This document shows, piece after piece, positions 56,725 to 64,000 of a stretch of 64,000 bases of DNA; position 1 is the first letter of the stretch, and each line of letters begins with the position of its first letter. The notes beneath the pieces were generated by a model. The model searched no databases. It saw nothing but the letters and a program-made list of their open reading frames with translations, and had not been told where the DNA came from. The stretch lies in the NCBI GenBank assembly GCA_007859835.1, contig SJPJ01000001.1, positions 5,321,246 to 5,385,245 on the forward strand. Direction: 5' to 3'. This stretch comes from Novipirellula herctigrandis. Lineage in GTDB: Bacteria; Planctomycetota; Planctomycetia; Pirellulales; Pirellulaceae. Made by a program: the position numbers and the translations under genes.

Positions 56725-57855
56725 CTACACTTCTAATTCGGCTAAATGAACTTCACCTGCCATGGACCGTAGCTTCTCCATCGCACGCCGTTCAAGTTGG
56801 CGCACGCGTTCCTTGCTAATTCCTAACCGATCCGCTAGCGACTGCAAAGTGTGCACCTTTCGATGCGATCCAAGCGAGAATCGAGCGCGAATGATCAATT
56901 TCTCGCGGCGGTCAAGATCGTCAAGCATCGAAGCGAGTTGAGATCGTAGTTGATGCCAGCGTCCTTCGCTGATCGACGAACCGCGGTCTTCGTCGCTGAG
57001 ATCCAGATTCATGTCTTGCAGCCCACCCATGACCTTTTGGCGTTCCTGTTGGTTCATCACGATCGTTCGATACGAATTTCGTCGGACCACTTGAGTCGCA
57101 TAGGTACTAAAACGGAACCCACGATCGTAATCAAATTTCTCAACCGCTCGCATCAGAGCAACAATACCATCGCTCAGAAGCTCATCAAATTGATTGTTCG
57201 GATTGACAAACTTTTTGACGATTGAAAATACAAGTCGCAAATTGGCCTCGACGATGCGGTCACGGTGCCAATGAGCCATGGTCACCAGCCGATCGATCAG
57301 TGCCAAGCGAGCACGCGAAGGGCGATGGAGGTTCAACAGGCGACGATGCGTTGCCGCTTGCTGTAGCAGGAAATTCATCCTTCGAAAGAGCATCGCTTCT
57401 TGCTCTGGAGTCAACAGAGGTGCCTCACAAAGTCGCCCGAGGTGGATCGGTAAATCCGCCCCGCTACGAGTTGCCGTTCGAATGCCGATCTCCTTTTGAC
57501 GCGCCGCTAAATTCAAAGGTGATGCGAAGATCGCCGCGCCAATGGATGGGTCCGAAAATTCTTTATTGTTAATGAACCCAATTTCCTGGCGCAGTTGCAT
57601 TTTCGTTGCTCGCTTCAAATCCTCTTTGTTGAGCGAATCATAATCGCGAGCGGTGTAATCGGCTTCGGCACTGGCTGCTGACAGCTCTTCGCCGCGCATC
57701 CAAGCGGCGACCCTAGCAGGAACGGTTACGACCGGCCGGGTGGAGGCTGATGTTCCGCCTATATTCTTCAGCGTCCTTGTCTTTGAACCCGATCGTTTAC
57801 TTGGGCTCTTTTCAGTGGTGGAGTTGAATGGCATGGAGAGGGATGCTTTCGTCAT
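56725..57855 (-). CDS. RpoD-like sigma-70 factor, atypical
   Basis: A 376-residue sigma-70 protein. Residues ~95-150 carry a region 1.2-like segment (LPIHLGRLCEAPLLTPEQEAMLFRRMNFL). Region 2 is ANLRLVFSIVKKFVNPNNQFDELLSDGIVALMRAVEKFDYDRGFRFSTYATQVVRRNSYRTI, with the -10 recognition helix. Region 4 is TLQSLADRLGISKERVRQLERRAMEKLRS. The segment between (QERQKVMGGLQDMNLDLSDEDR) is shorter than a canonical region 3. The first ~90 residues are Ser/Thr/Lys-rich and unassigned. It is likely a group 2/3 sigma rather than the housekeeping factor. The TIGR01777 gene follows it. Confidence 0.88.
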   Translation of the reverse strand: MTKASLSMPFNSTTEKSPSKRSGSKTRTLKNIGGTSASTRPVVTVPARVAAWMRGEELSAASAEADYTARDYDSLNKEDLKRATKMQLRQEIGFINNKEFSDPSIGAAIFASPLNLAARQKEIGIRTATRSGADLPIHLGRLCEAPLLTPEQEAMLFRRMNFLLQQAATHRRLLNLHRPSRARLALIDRLVTMAHWHRDRIVEANLRLVFSIVKKFVNPNNQFDELLSDGIVALMRAVEKFDYDRGFRFSTYATQVVRRNSYRTIVMNQQERQKVMGGLQDMNLDLSDEDRGSSISEGRWHQLRSQLASMLDDLDRREKLIIRARFSLGSHRKVHTLQSLADRLGISKERVRQLERRAMEKLRSMAGEVHLAELEV

Positions 57856-58242
57856 CGGACTGACTCTGTTATTTGAGCGTTGACACGAGGCTAATTGAAA
57901 AGGCTACACGATTTGAACGATTAGGGCTTCCAAAACGTTCATTTCGTTATACCGATGGCTGTGAGCGAAAGCAACAGCCAAATTGCGTACTCTGAAGAAT
58001 TTTGGGATTTGGTGTTCTGGACTCATCGTGCAGCACCTGGGATTTCACTTTTTGTTGTGTTATTTGCACTTTTGGAGTTGGCGAGTGGATGTTAGGTCCT
58101 ACAGTTAACAATCGAAAAACTCATCTGAGTTAGACAGTTCCGCAACGAATTCGAACAATTTGGACTGTTCGTGCATTGTAAAACGTTCTAGTAAACGTCC
58201 ATAACGTGCAGCTTTTGTTTCGTTTTCCTCATCGAGGGCCTT
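57856..58242. other. Divergent intergenic region
   Basis: 387 bp between the sigma factor and the HTH/cobalamin-type regulator genes. TGGCTGT (57956-57962) and ACAGCCA (57974-57980) form a perfect 7-bp inverted repeat, possibly an operator or leader hairpin. TTGACA at 57880 has only a poor -10 partner. No RNA gene or ORF can be supported. Confidence 0.4.
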
Positions 58243-59163
58243 GTGTTGGCAGCTCCACTTCCCCTTTTTTCGCCGAAGCAGATAGCAGACTCGATGCAAG
58301 TTAGCGAGTCGTCGGTGAAGCGATGGTGCGACCGAGGCGTGATTCCGACCATTCGGACCGTTGGCGGCCACCGCCGAATCACACTCGAAGGTCTGCAGAA
58401 GTTTTTGCGCGAGACGAATCGGTCGCTTTGTCATCCCGAGGTTTTGGGGCTTCCATCGCTCTGTTCGTGTCGTAAGACGCACATCCCTGGAGGCAACGAT
58501 CCCGATCAATGTGTTTTTCGCGCGGCACTCGCAACTGGGGACGAGGAAACCTGTCGAAAAGTTTTACTCTCTCGCGTTGAAGCCGGTTCCACGCGTGCCG
58601 AAGCCGCAGAAGACCTGATTGCCGATGCGATGCATGGGCTTGGGGAAGCGTGGGATTGCAAGGAAATCGATGTCTACCAAGAACGGCGTGCTTGCGATAT
58701 CAGCCTTCGACTGATTGCCGAATTACGGAGTCAAATCGAATCTCCGCCGTTGACAGCAGCGACGGCGGTAGGAGGTGCTCCGGCGAACGACTATTATCAA
58801 TTGCCAACGGCGATGGTCGAACTTGCCCTTCGTGAGATTGGCTGGAACGCTATTAATTTGGGAAGCAATTTGCCACTGGAAAGCTTTCAACAGGCGGCTC
58901 ACGATTGTGATGCAAAAATGGTTTGGTTAAGTGTTTCGTCGATCGAGTCGCCGGCAATGTTTGTCACAGAAGAAAACCGACTTGCTCGATCGCTTGGGGA
59001 ACATATTTCGTTGTTCATCGGTGGTCGCGTCATCGATGAAACAATGCGATCGAAGTTATGCTATACCGCTTGGTGCGATAATTTGCGGCAACTTGTAGAA
59101 CTAGCATCGATGGACCAATTTGCTGAAAACCACATCACTACCCAGGATTCTGCGCGGCGATAG
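58243..59163 (+). CDS. MerR-like HTH with cobalamin-binding-type domain, probable regulator
   Basis: A 306-residue protein starting at GTG 58243 (or TTG 58246); an ATG start would cut into the helix-turn-helix. Residues ~8-55 are a MerR/excisionase-type HTH (LFSPKQIADSMQVSESSVKRWCDRGVIPTIRTVGGHRRI). Residues ~85-165 look like the helical cap domain of CarH/LitR proteins (GLGEAWDCKEIDVYQERRA), and ~170-290 like the Rossmann-type cobalamin domain. The cobalamin-ligating DxHxxG His is replaced (ANDYYQLPT), and the cap has Glu-Arg instead of Glu-His, so B12 binding is doubtful. It may respond to another ligand. GAGGG at 58234 is a possible ribosome binding site. Confidence 0.8.
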   Translation: MLAAPLPLFSPKQIADSMQVSESSVKRWCDRGVIPTIRTVGGHRRITLEGLQKFLRETNRSLCHPEVLGLPSLCSCRKTHIPGGNDPDQCVFRAALATGDEETCRKVLLSRVEAGSTRAEAAEDLIADAMHGLGEAWDCKEIDVYQERRACDISLRLIAELRSQIESPPLTAATAVGGAPANDYYQLPTAMVELALREIGWNAINLGSNLPLESFQQAAHDCDAKMVWLSVSSIESPAMFVTEENRLARSLGEHISLFIGGRVIDETMRSKLCYTAWCDNLRQLVELASMDQFAENHITTQDSARR

Positions 59164-59164
59164 A

Positions 59165-59773
59165 ATGGTCGCCATGAGTGATAATAGGTTAGGCCGAAGC
59201 AAGCACGACGAGGAACCGGTCGTTGCGCCAACATCGCAAGCTTATTCCGCTGCGAAACGGCTTTACGCGAAAGTCGTTTTCTATCCCACACTTGCGTGGA
59301 ATTTCACGCTGGGGCGAATCCTTCGAATCCGGCATTGGTGGGATTACATCGACGATCATGTCATTGTCGGTGCTTATCCTTTTGTCCGTGACGTTCCCGG
59401 GCTAGCGGCCGAGGGAGTCAAGGCGGTTGTCAACACATGCGAAGAGTATCTTGGACCGCAGGAAGCCTACAAAGCATATGGCATCGAGCAGTTCCACATG
59501 CCAACGACTGACTTTACTCATCCAAGTCTTCAAAACGTCTGCGATGCCGTTGAGTTTGTTCAAAGACATGTTGCCGAGAATCAAACCGTCTACATTCACT
59601 GCAAAGCGGGGCGAGCGAGAAGTGCAACCGTGGCAATGTGTTGGTTAATCAAATATCGCGGCCTTTCGATTCCCGACGCTCAAGCGAAACTATTGCAAGC
59701 TCGGTCGCACATCAATCCACGTTTGGGCGACCGACCGGTTGTAAAGCAGTTCGCGGAACAAATTCAGCAGTGA
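59165..59773 (+). CDS. PTPMT1-like dual-specificity phosphatase
   Basis: A 202-residue protein from ATG 59165 (or 59174); it begins two bases after the stop of the previous gene. The catalytic loop is HCKAGRARSAT: Cys146 and Arg152 of the CX5R motif. The stretch FTLGRILRIRHWWDYIDDHVIVGAYPF and the general-acid Asp in PTTDFTHPS match the mitochondrial PTPMT1 type, which dephosphorylates phosphatidylglycerophosphate in cardiolipin synthesis. Other dual-specificity phosphatases are less similar in the N-terminal part. An N-terminal Lys/aromatic stretch could bind the membrane. It probably completes phosphatidylglycerol synthesis. Confidence 0.85.
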   Translation: MVAMSDNRLGRSKHDEEPVVAPTSQAYSAAKRLYAKVVFYPTLAWNFTLGRILRIRHWWDYIDDHVIVGAYPFVRDVPGLAAEGVKAVVNTCEEYLGPQEAYKAYGIEQFHMPTTDFTHPSLQNVCDAVEFVQRHVAENQTVYIHCKAGRARSATVAMCWLIKYRGLSIPDAQAKLLQARSHINPRLGDRPVVKQFAEQIQQ

Positions 59774-59865
59774 GTTTTTCTTCGAAAACGCGAAGGGGCC
59801 CCCCGAATTCTTTCCCCCTGGCAGTCGCTAGGCCTCATAATCACACGCGTACACCTGATGTCGAG

Positions 59866-59967
59866 GTGAACTAAATGTCTGGGCAAAGCGGATATTTGGG
59901 TGAACCAGATATTTGGGCGATGACGTCACTCAGGAGAACGCGGAACTCAGGAGAACGCAGATGGAAA
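59866..59967. repeat. Degenerate 17-bp repeats leading into the dprA start
   Basis: Six units with a 17-bp period start at 59866, 59883, 59900, 59917, 59934 and 59951. Units 5 and 6 share GAGAACGC and the preceding ACTCAG; units 2 and 3 share GATATTTGG. The last two each contain AGGAG, and the second AGGAG is the ribosome binding site of dprA. Confidence 0.65.
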
Positions 59968-61133
59968 AGGACCCAATCGTCGACGATCTTCAGCAACAAA
60001 CGTACCCAGAAATGGATGACGAATCATTTGTGGATCGCGAAACGGCAATGATCTTGCGACTTTCTCTTCTTCCTGGTCTTGGGCCTCGCACGTTGACGGC
60101 GCTGCTGGACCGCTTTGATTCCGCGGAGGGTGTTTTTTCGGCGCGCGAAGCCGAATTGGCAAGCGTACATGGTGTCGGTGCGAAAATGATCCACACCATT
60201 CGGACCGCGTCTCACTTTGTGGATGTTGATTCGATCGTCCAGTGGTGCAAAGAGAACGAAGTATCACTGCTTCGGCCTGGCCAGCCTGGATTCCCACGTC
60301 CGTTGGACGATCTTGTCGACACGCCTCCGGTTTTGTTTGTTCGCGGTAAGGTTCTCTCACAAGATGAAATCGCTGTTGCGATTGTCGGTACTCGGCATGC
60401 GTCGGTGTATGGACTCAAGCAAGCGGAACGTTTTGGTTATTCGTTGGCCAAAGCGGGCGTCACGATCATTAGTGGGATGGCACGTGGTGTTGACGCTGCG
60501 GCACATCGGGGGGCACTCAATGCGGATGGACGAACCATCGCGGTACTAGGCAGTGGGCTTGGACAAATCTATCCACCCGAGCACAAGGGGCTTGCCGATA
60601 CGATTCAGCAGAGCGGAGCAGTGGTCAGCGAATACGGGCCCTTTGCGAAACCCCATGCAGGCATGTTTCCTCAGCGGAATCGCTTGATCGCGGCGATGGG
60701 ATTGGCGACGCTTGTCATCGAAGCGCCCGACCGAAGCGGAGCGTTGATTACGGCACGATTGGCATGTGAAATGAATCGTGAAGTATTGGCAGTGCCTGGA
60801 CCCGTCAGTAGTCGCACTTCACGCGGGTGCAATCAATTGATTCGCGATGGGGCCCGGCTTGTGCAAACCGTCGAAGATGTTCTCGAGGAACTTGGCCCGA
60901 TGTTCCAAGCTGTCGAGGCAGAAGATGGACGCACGGTTCGCAACGCTTCGGAACTGATTCTGAACGAATTGGAACGCGAAGTCCTCGGTGCGATCGAGGA
61001 TACCAGCACACCGATCGATCAGGTCATCGCCAAGACCAATCTGCCAGCGCACCGCGTCATTGCGACCATCAGTGTGTTGGAGATGCGATCTCTCATTCGC
61101 CGATTGAGCGGCCAATATGTTTCGCGGATTTAG
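59961..61133 (+). CDS. dprA: DNA processing protein DprA/Smf
   Basis: A 390-residue DprA. I start at ATG 59961 because AGGAG lies 7 bases upstream; the frame opens at TTG 59913. An N-terminal helix-hairpin-helix/SAM-like region (LLPGLGPRTLTALLDRF) leads into the Rossmann-like DprA core: VAIVGTRHASVYG, ISGMARGVDAAAHRGAL, TIAVLGSGLGQIYPPEH, FPQRNRLIAAMG, APDRSGALITARLA and VPGPVSSRTSRGCNQLIRDGA. A C-terminal winged-helix (TSTPIDQVIAKTNLPAHRVIATISVLEM) follows. DprA loads RecA on incoming single-stranded DNA during transformation. Its presence suggests natural competence, though many non-competent bacteria keep it. Confidence 0.95.
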   Translation: MEKDPIVDDLQQQTYPEMDDESFVDRETAMILRLSLLPGLGPRTLTALLDRFDSAEGVFSAREAELASVHGVGAKMIHTIRTASHFVDVDSIVQWCKENEVSLLRPGQPGFPRPLDDLVDTPPVLFVRGKVLSQDEIAVAIVGTRHASVYGLKQAERFGYSLAKAGVTIISGMARGVDAAAHRGALNADGRTIAVLGSGLGQIYPPEHKGLADTIQQSGAVVSEYGPFAKPHAGMFPQRNRLIAAMGLATLVIEAPDRSGALITARLACEMNREVLAVPGPVSSRTSRGCNQLIRDGARLVQTVEDVLEELGPMFQAVEAEDGRTVRNASELILNELEREVLGAIEDTSTPIDQVIAKTNLPAHRVIATISVLEMRSLIRRLSGQYVSRI

Positions 61134-61283
61134 TGATCCCAACGAATTCAAATCAAATGGTCTTCCAATTCGTATTGCGGTTGCCCCCTTATTGAAATTG
61201 CTTGTGATCCAGGGTGCGTTCCGATACGCTATGGCTCTCTGCTTCCTGTTATCCCACCGGCCATCACGATAGGCAGTCACGTT

Positions 61284-62765
61284 ATGAACCATCTTGACTC
61301 ATGCCGCTTAAGCCAAGATTCAGAACCCGATTCGAAGGCAAGGCTCTATGATCAAAGATTTGCTCGTTACACCACCGCGATGCGAAACGAGATGCCTGAC
61401 CGCGTTCCTATTCGCCCTTTTGTAGCCGAGTTCACGGGCGTTTACGCTGGCTACACCTGCCAAGATTTGACGCACAGCTACGAAAACGCATTCGATGCTG
61501 CCTGTCAATGTGCAGCGGGTTTCGATTGGGATGCCGTTGTCGCCAATATGGTCTACGTATGGACCGGGCTCGCTCAATCGATAGGGTTGAAGTACTACGC
61601 CATCCCTGGGATTGATATTCCCGCGGAAACCGGATTCCAGTATCGCGAACCGAAACAAGAAGACGCTTTCATGAAGGCGGATGAATATGACGCCTTGATC
61701 GAAGATCCGACAGGATTCCTCTACAACGTTTGGCTGCCTCGCGTTGCCGACCAAATTACACCAATCGGTCAGGCGAGCACGACGGACAATAACCTTGCTA
61801 TGGTTAAAACCGGCATGGCAATGATGCAATACTTCAATGCTTTCGGCCCGCAAGTCGACCGACTGAGAGCGGAGTGTGGCACCGTGTCGGCGATCGCCGG
61901 CATCCTAAAGGCTCCGATGGATATTTTGGCAGACAAACTGCGTGGCTATTTAGGTTTGGTCGACGATTTGTTCGAGCGTCCCGAGAAGGTGCTGGCCGCG
62001 TGCGAGGCTCTTGCCCCGCATTTAGCCCATGTGGCCAAGATGACGGGGGATCCATCGCGAAACGTTCCGGTGACGATATGGATGCATCGCGGTGGCGTGC
62101 CATTCGTTTCACCCAAGATTTTTAAAGAAATCTATTGGGCGACATTGAAGCCAATCATTCAAGACCTCTGGTCCGAAGGATTGCAAACCTTGTTTTATGC
62201 CGAAGGAAATTGGGACTTCCATCTCGAGTCGTTCGCGGAACTGCCTGATCGCAGTATTGTTTATCATGTTGATCAAGGTGATATTTTCAAAACTCGCGAT
62301 GTTCTTGGAGACAAATTTTGCCTGAGCGGTGGTGTGGCGAACACATTGTTGTCGATGGGAACCCCCGAAGAGATTCGGGGGCGATGCAAAGAGATCATTG
62401 ACGGAGTGGCCAAAGAAGGTGGCTACATCATGGACGCTAGTGCAATCGTACAAAACGATGCAACAGTGGACCGAATGCGGATCTTGACCGAAGCCACATT
62501 GGAGTACGGTGTCTATTCTCGCGGTCACAGTACACCGCCGGCGACTTCCGGTGGCCCGAAACCGCTGCCAGAGGATGCGAAGCCGGGAACGTTTTTGTCG
62601 CCACCGCCAAAAGGCAAGTTGCAGCCGGGTGAATGTTACCCATGGGAAAAGAAGCGAGCAGAGATCGGAGAAATCCAAGGTGATGAAGCAATTTGTCGCA
62701 AGACATGGCAAGACATCGATGCGCTCGGCAACATGTTTATCTGGCAACTGCTGTTGTCGTTCTAA
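61284..62765 (+). CDS. Uroporphyrinogen decarboxylase (URO-D) family protein, methyltransferase-like
   Basis: A 493-residue protein with a URO-D TIM barrel. Typical segments are RYTTAMRNEMPDRVPIRPF at the N-terminus, a central VPVTIWMHRGGVPFVSP, LQTLFYAEGNWDFHLESF, IVYHVDQGDIFKTRDVLGDKFCLSGGVANTLL and YIMDASAIVQNDATVDRMR. It is longer than HemE (~350) and lacks HemE's paired Asp/Arg active-site pattern, so it is closer to the methylcobamide:CoM or corrinoid methyltransferase branch. The exact substrate is unknown. The C-terminal ~70 residues (PPPKGKLQPGECYPWEKKRAE) are unusual and Pro/Lys-rich. Confidence 0.82.
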   Translation: MNHLDSCRLSQDSEPDSKARLYDQRFARYTTAMRNEMPDRVPIRPFVAEFTGVYAGYTCQDLTHSYENAFDAACQCAAGFDWDAVVANMVYVWTGLAQSIGLKYYAIPGIDIPAETGFQYREPKQEDAFMKADEYDALIEDPTGFLYNVWLPRVADQITPIGQASTTDNNLAMVKTGMAMMQYFNAFGPQVDRLRAECGTVSAIAGILKAPMDILADKLRGYLGLVDDLFERPEKVLAACEALAPHLAHVAKMTGDPSRNVPVTIWMHRGGVPFVSPKIFKEIYWATLKPIIQDLWSEGLQTLFYAEGNWDFHLESFAELPDRSIVYHVDQGDIFKTRDVLGDKFCLSGGVANTLLSMGTPEEIRGRCKEIIDGVAKEGGYIMDASAIVQNDATVDRMRILTEATLEYGVYSRGHSTPPATSGGPKPLPEDAKPGTFLSPPPKGKLQPGECYPWEKKRAEIGEIQGDEAICRKTWQDIDALGNMFIWQLLLSF

Positions 62766-63172
62766 GTCGAAATTGGTTGTACTGGATAGACCCCCCCAAA
62801 AAAACAGAGTTGCATTGGCCACCGTTTACTGGCCGACGGTTTGCATCACGGAGTGATTCGGTGATGGAGCGAGGGGCCACATTAAGCATATCTGGAATGC
62901 TTTCAAACATGCGTCATGTTCATCGTCCGACAATTGCATGTTTGCCAACGCATGGCATTGCTTACTCTAAAAGTCAGTGACCTCGCCCTATCGATCGAAG
63001 GTAGACGATCCCACGCCATTAGACACGCCGAAAAGAGTGGGTTTCTGACAAAATACTCTTCAAAAGCTGTTAAGAACTCCAGTTCCGCCGCTATTAAATT
63101 CGGGTAAAAGTCCTCAAGAGTCTCTTGATGGATTCTGTGAATGCCTTTTCTTTTTTTTGGGGAGTATGGAAA
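62766..63172. other. Intergenic region before the DUF1559 gene
   Basis: 407 bp. It holds a C-tract/A-tract (62791-62805), a small perfect hairpin TCAAGA-GTC-TCTTGA (63114-63128) and a T-run just upstream of GGGGAG at 63159. No ORF, RNA gene or clear promoter was identified. The hairpin lies about 45 nt before the probable start codon and could influence translation. Confidence 0.4.
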
Positions 63173-64000
63173 ATGGTTGAATTTCGCAAAAAGCGGGTTT
63201 TACGCTCGTGGAATTATTGGTGGTAATCGCCATCATTGGCGTCCTTGTTGGATTGCTGTTGCCTGCTGTTCAAGCGGCCCGCGAAGCAGCTCGTCGTATG
63301 AGTTGCAGTAACAATTTCAAGCAACTTGGGTTGGCCGTTCACAATTACCATTCGGCTTATGACAGCCTTCCTGGTCAGATGGTTGGTTCTCGAGGCGGCA
63401 ACTATGGCGACAGCCTAGCAAGCAACGGACTTCGGTTGGGTTGGTTGGTTGGGGTCTTGCCGTTCATCGAGCAGCAAGCCGTTTGGGAGCAAATCAGTAA
63501 TCCACTCGGAATCAACACCGACCTCACACCAAGAACGCCTCCATGGCCAGCAATGGGTCCTCGACCTTGGCGGTCCGATTACCTGCCCTGGATCACCGAG
63601 ATTTCGTCCTTGCGTTGTCCAAGCGATCCTGGCAAAGGACTTCCTGCTTTGGGCCGGACCAACTACGCTGCCTGCCTCCGCGACGCGGTTGAGTACACGG
63701 ACGTCGGCAAGTACCGATGGGGGACTCCTAACGAAATTCATTCCGATAACGCCAATCAGATCCGTGTCGCAGGCCGAGGGATGTTTGTTCCGCGTGAATA
63801 CATGGCTTTCCGAGATGTGCTTGATGGTTTGTCCAATACGATCATGGCCGGTGAAATTGCAACCGACCTTGGCGACCGTGACGTGCGAACCGCACCAATC
63901 GACGGACCTGGTTCGGGACCTCTTCGCGACAACCCATCATGGGCCGAAGACAATGACAAGATCGACCCACTTCGTCCGCAGTTTTGGCGTGCAGGCGAAA
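63173..64000 (+). pseudogene. DUF1559 prepilin-like gene with frame disruption at the N-terminus, 3' partial
   Basis: The best start is ATG 63173, eight bases after GGGGAG (63159-63164). It reads MVEFRKKR and then leaves frame. The prepilin/DUF1559 core (GFTLVELLVVIAIIGVLVG from 63196, LLLPAVQAAREAARR, MSCSNN) lies in the -1 frame, directly after CGC AAA AAG. That frame is then open to the right edge (YHSAYDSLPGQMVG, FRDVLDGLSNTIMAGE). An in-frame ATG at 63166 is followed by a TGA four codons later. One missing A in the A-tract, or a -1 ribosomal shift, would give MVEFRKKAGFTLVELL, a perfect leader. The protein would be a second major pseudopilin-like protein. Sequencing error cannot be excluded. 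Confidence 0.75.

Noticed and set aside
57880..57908. Strong promoter with TTGACA
   Set aside because: The only hexamer at the right spacing (GCTACA) is a poor -10, and it lies over 330 bp from the next start.
62109..62822. 237-codon minus-strand frame
   Set aside because: Antisense to the URO-D gene; composition is typical of a shadow frame.

Overview
The window reads as a chromosomal segment of a planctomycete of the Rhodopirellula/Pirellulaceae type. The evidence is sequence-internal and family-level: two DUF1559 prepilin-like genes, a BBP7-type beta-barrel protein, a small secreted SPYL-type protein beside a Wza-like exporter, a large set of secreted carbohydrate-active enzymes, an atypical sigma-70 factor, a membrane-bound kinase-like protein and a eukaryote-like PTPMT1-type phosphatase. 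No rRNA, tRNA, complete insertion sequence, prophage or CRISPR array was seen.

Layout. 1-6550 (+): a 5'-truncated giant glycosidase that reads as sulfatase tail + GH2 + GH43, followed by a secreted LacZ-type GH2. 6598-9035: a membrane-anchored SGNH hydrolase fused to a class I methyltransferase, next to a short decayed carbamoyltransferase. 9242-14456 (+): a tightly coupled pseudopilus operon of three GspF-like proteins, three minor pseudopilins and a DUF1559 protein, with no secretion ATPase or secretin in view. 14690-18833: a sugar-catabolic island (MDR dehydrogenase, aldo/keto reductase, RbsD/FucU-like mutarotase) divergent from a XylR/AraC regulator. 18914-35648 (-): a 16.7 kb exopolysaccharide cluster. 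In order of transcription it encodes a small secreted protein, a Wza-like export lipoprotein, a small lipoprotein, a Wzy/WaaL-like membrane enzyme, an ABC-2 permease and ABC ATPase with a Wzt-like C-terminal extension, and then glycosyltransferases mixed with an acyltransferase, a CapK/PaaK-like ligase, an EEP-domain protein and a deacetylase-like protein. Many of these genes overlap by 4 bp.

35847-46354: hemB, a Tat-exported Gfo/Idh/MocA oxidoreductase, a transmembrane pseudokinase with a small membrane partner, then a second glycosidase island (GH127 + GH43 and a tandem GH43). The GH127-GH43 gene is split by an in-frame TGA exactly where the family has Trp. 46622-54259: secreted alkaline phosphatase, a catalytically doubtful alpha/beta hydrolase, a BioF/KBL aminotransferase-fold enzyme, a BaiN/HI0933 flavoprotein and a Cys-rich BBP7 barrel. 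54496-62765: PAS-LuxR regulator, TIGR01777 epimerase, sigma-70 factor, HTH + cobalamin-type domain regulator, PTPMT1-like phosphatase, dprA and a URO-D family enzyme. The right edge carries a DUF1559 gene whose prepilin motif is out of frame with its best start codon.

The strongest leads are the TGA-split GH127-GH43 gene, the sulfatase-GH2-GH43 fusion, the SGNH-methyltransferase fusion, the pseudokinase pair, the three-GspF operon and several short tandem repeats (17-19 bp) that sit on stop codons, ribosome binding sites or coding sequence. All functional statements come from motif reading; no database search was possible.
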